Shown here: in pieces, positions 61,966 to 64,000 of the stretch
Layout: every line of letters begins with the position of its first letter
Position numbering within the stretch: the first letter of the stretch is position 1
Assembly (NCBI RefSeq): GCF_004363075.1
Contig: NZ_SNYN01000006.1
Location: 62,001 to 126,000 of the forward strand
DNA from: Actinorugispora endophytica
Lineage (GTDB): Bacteria; Actinomycetota; Actinomycetes; Streptosporangiales; Streptosporangiaceae
DNA: 64,000 bases
Reading direction: 5' to 3'
Program-made: the position numbers and the translations under genes
Notes under the pieces: generated by a model
Seen by the model: only the letters and a program-made list of their open reading frames with translations
What the model was told of the DNA's origin: nothing
The model's database searches: none

Positions 61966-63375
61966 CTAGGCCAGGCCGAGCTCGGCCTCGAAGGCGCCCT
62001 CCTCCAGGCGCTCCCTGATGTCCTTCAGGAACCGCGCGGCGTCCGCGCCGTCGACGAGCCGGTGGTCGTAGCTCAGCGACAGGTACGCCATCGAGCGGAC
62101 CGTGATGACCTCGCCCAGCTGCGGGTCGTCCACCACGACCGGGCGCTTCACCACGGCGCCGGTGCCCAGGATGCCCACCTGCGGCTGGTTGATGATCGGC
62201 GTCTCGAACAGCGCGCCGTCGCTGCCGGTGTCGGTCAGCGTGAACGTGCCGCCGCTGAGCTCGTCGGGGTTGAGCCCGCCGGTGTGCGCGCGCTCGCTCA
62301 GGTCGGCGACCTTGCGGGCCAGCCCGCCCAGGTTGAGGTCGCCGGCGTCCTTGAGCACCGGGGCCAGCATGCCGCGCTCGGTGTCCACCGTGACGGCGAG
62401 GTTCTCGATGCTGTGGTAGGTGACCTCGTTGCCCTCGACGACCGCGTTGAGCTTGGGGTGCGCCTTGAGCGCCTCGACCGTGGCCAGCGCGAAGAACGGG
62501 AAGAATCCCAGCTCGACGCCCTCGACGGCGGCGAACTGCTCTCCCGCCAGCGAACGCAGCCGGGCGATCTTGGTGACGTCCACCTCGACCACCTGGGTGA
62601 GCTGCGCGGACGTGCTCAGCGACGCCACCATCTGCTCGGCGATGGTCTGGCGCAGCCGGGACATCGTCTCGGTGCGGCCGCGAAGGGTGGTGTCCGTGGT
62701 GACGGTGCGGCGCTGGGCGGGAGCGGCCGGGGCGGCGGAGGCGGCGGCGCGCTGCCTGCGGGCGGCCTCCTGGACGTCCTGCTTGCGGATGCGGCCGCCC
62801 ACACCGGTGCCCTTCACCGCGGCCAGGTCGACGCCCTCCTCGGCGGCGAGCCTGCGCACCAGCGGGGTCACGTAGGCCTCGCCGCCCGCGTCGGTGCCCG
62901 AGACCTGGCCGGTTCCGCTGAGGGTCTCCAGGTCCACCGGAGGGGTCTCGTCCTCGCGGCTGCGCCGGGCCTGCGGTGCGGCGGGAGCGGGCTCCGGCTC
63001 CGGGGCGGGGGCCGGAACAGGCGCGGGGGCCTCCTGCGCGGCGGGCGCGGGAGCGGGTTCCGGCTCGGGCTCCGGCTCCGGGGCGGGCTCGGGCTCCGGC
63101 TCGGCCGCGGGGGCGCTCTCGGCCGCGGGCGCCTCGTCGGCGCCGCCGATGATCGCGATCTGCGCGCCCACCTCGACCGTCTCGTCCTCGGCGACCAGGA
63201 TCTTGGTCAGCACGCCCGAGACAGGGGAGGGGATCTCGGTGTCGACCTTGTCGGTCGAGACCTCGAGAAGCGGCTCGTCCGCCTCGACGGTGTCGCCTTC
63301 CTTCTTGAGCCACTGGGTGACAGTGCCCTCGGAGATGCTTTCGCCCAGCGCGGGCATGGAAACTGGAGTCGACAT
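61966..63375 (-). CDS. sucB: 2-oxoacid dehydrogenase E2 component (dihydrolipoyl succinyl/acetyltransferase)
   Basis: The 469-residue protein has one lipoyl domain (residues 1-78, acceptor Lys in [14 protein letters not shown]), a low-complexity Pro/Ala/Glu linker (about 80-160), a peripheral-subunit-binding domain ([20 protein letters not shown]) and the catalytic acyltransferase core with the His/Asp motif [16 protein letters not shown]. It transfers acyl groups to CoA in the 2-oxoglutarate or pyruvate dehydrogenase complex. Succinyl and acetyl specificity cannot be told apart here. The actinobacterial norm includes forms with two or three lipoyl domains; this one has one. lpdA (E3) lies directly upstream, and lipB/lipA downstream. 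Confidence 0.93.
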   Translation of the reverse strand: MSTPVSMPALGESISEGTVTQWLKKEGDTVEADEPLLEVSTDKVDTEIPSPVSGVLTKILVAEDETVEVGAQIAIIGGADEAPAAESAPAAEPEPEPAPEPEPEPEPAPAPAAQEAPAPVPAPAPEPEPAPAAPQARRSREDETPPVDLETLSGTGQVSGTDAGGEAYVTPLVRRLAAEEGVDLAAVKGTGVGGRIRKQDVQEAARRQRAAASAAPAAPAQRRTVTTDTTLRGRTETMSRLRQTIAEQMVASLSTSAQLTQVVEVDVTKIARLRSLAGEQFAAVEGVELGFFPFFALATVEALKAHPKLNAVVEGNEVTYHSIENLAVTVDTERGMLAPVLKDAGDLNLGGLARKVADLSERAHTGGLNPDELSGGTFTLTDTGSDGALFETPIINQPQVGILGTGAVVKRPVVVDDPQLGEVITVRSMAYLSLSYDHRLVDGADAARFLKDIRERLEEGAFEAELGLA

Positions 63376-63469
63376 CGGGTCCTCTTGTGTGAACTGTCGT
63401 GGAACGAGAAGAAGGGCAGCGGGCGGGAGCCCGTAGGACCCGCCCGCTGCCCACGGCGGGAGAGGTCAA

Positions 63470-64000
63470 TCAGTCGTGCACGTGCAGCGGCTTGCCCGCC
63501 AGCGCCATGTGCGCCTCGCCCAGGGCCTCGGACTGGGTCGGGTGCGGGTGGATCAGCTGCGCGACCTCGGAGGGCAGGGCCTCCCAGTTGTAGATCAGCT
63601 GGCTCTCGGTGATCAGTTCGCCGACGCGACTGCCGACCATGTGCACGCCCAGGACGGGGCCGTCCTTGGCCGCGATGACCTTGACCGCGCCCTGCGTCTG
63701 CAGGATCTGGCTCTTGCCGTTGCCGCCGAGGTTGTAGACGAACTCGGTGGTCTCGATCCCGCGCTCGGCGGCGATCTTGGAGGTGATGCCGACGGAGGCG
63801 ACCTCGGGCTCGCTGTAGGTGACGCGGGGGACGCCGTCGTAGTCGATGTTGACCGGGTTGAGCCCGGCGATGTGCTCGGCCACGAAGATGCCCTCGGCGA
63901 AGCCGACGTGCGCCAGCTGGAGGGTCGGGATGAGGTCGCCGACGGCGTAGATGTTGCCGACACCGGTGTGCAGGTTCTCGTCCACCTGGACGAAGCCGCG
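63470..64000 (-). CDS. lpdA: Dihydrolipoamide dehydrogenase, C-terminal part (5' end outside window)
   Basis: The visible 176 codons cover the end of the FAD domain (GNIYAVGDLIPTLQLAHVGFAEGIFVAEHI) and the complete dimerisation domain with the His-Glu pair in AQLIHPHPTQSEALGEAHMAL. E3 re-oxidises the dihydrolipoyl group on SucB with NAD+. The frame remains open to the window edge. It is 94 bp upstream of sucB on the same strand, likely one operon. Confidence 0.95.
   Translation of the reverse strand, partial: RGFVQVDENLHTGVGNIYAVGDLIPTLQLAHVGFAEGIFVAEHIAGLNPVNIDYDGVPRVTYSEPEVASVGITSKIAAERGIETTEFVYNLGGNGKSQILQTQGAVKVIAAKDGPVLGVHMVGSRVGELITESQLIYNWEALPSEVAQLIHPHPTQSEALGEAHMALAGKPLHVHD

Noticed and set aside
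62990-63130. A tandem repeat or CRISPR-like array in the sucB linker
   Set aside because: The repeats are Pro-Glu-Pro-Ala codons of a flexible E2 linker, in frame and with no spacer structure. No CRISPR array is visible anywhere in the window.

Overview
This window is a very GC-rich chromosomal segment from a filamentous-type actinobacterium. The evidence is third-position G/C codons almost throughout, many GTG and TTG starts, F420-linked enzymes, a GlnR box in front of glnA1, the glnE/glnA1/glnA2 nitrogen set, and the block sucB-lipB-lipA-DUF4191-RDD-glnA1 that is shared with Mycobacterium and Streptomyces. A Nocardiopsis-like member of the Streptosporangiales is my best guess for the genus, but that is inference. 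Nearly all genes are ordinary chromosomal genes. The exceptions are an accessory island at about 53.9-56.5 kb and a family of dispersed repeats.

Layout. 0-7.5 kb: a protein tail, a methyltransferase, a CBS protein, and a leucine-catabolism operon (accD1-accA1-acdH, minus strand) divergent from a TetR gene across two copies of a 16-bp operator. 7.7-14.5 kb: type II NADH dehydrogenase, a csoR-copZ copper pair with its operator, small membrane and DUF proteins, a HAD phosphatase, superoxide dismutase, a MaoC protein. 15-20.2 kb: a 2OG-oxygenase-like protein, an enolase-superfamily protein, alanine dehydrogenase and an allantoinase-like protein; three of these four have substitutions at catalytic positions. 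20.5-25.4 kb: a CopD-CtaG fusion and a set of membrane, ATPase and methyltransferase genes. 25.6-31.5 kb: a five-gene peptide ABC transporter operon. 31.5-33.4 kb: a TetR/FAD-monooxygenase pair with an obvious operator. 33.4-39.2 kb: an overlapping run of four peptidases (M55, M20, S9, S66). With the transporter, it resembles the Bacillus dpp/ykf system for using cell-wall or D-amino-acid peptides. 39.3-49.7 kb: map, an F420 pair, panB, glnA2, nadE and a secreted alpha-amylase. 50.1-58.7 kb: glnE, an SMR transporter, the island (IS110 remnant, two-gene module, integrase remnant), glnA1 with its GlnR box, and an RDD protein. 59-64 kb: DUF4191, lipA, lipB, sucB and the end of lpdA, which together make and use lipoyl cofactor.

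Most notable finding. At least six copies of a 250-350 bp foldback repeat occur at 9.1, 16.1, 43.7, 54.2, 55.9 and 58.7 kb. Each has terminal inverted repeats of the form GGGAACCTCCGGCGCGGGG and a strong internal hairpin. One copy interrupts the IS110 transposase, and the empty site can be reconstructed: the element is flanked by a duplicated TA. This makes it a MITE of IS630/Tc1-mariner type. Because its first base is G, insertion at a TA always writes TA+G. Four copies sit exactly on the TAG stop codons of ndh, the enolase-family gene, glnA2 and the RDD gene, and the IS110 copy creates a premature TAG. The element therefore regenerates stop codons and brings a terminator-like hairpin with it.
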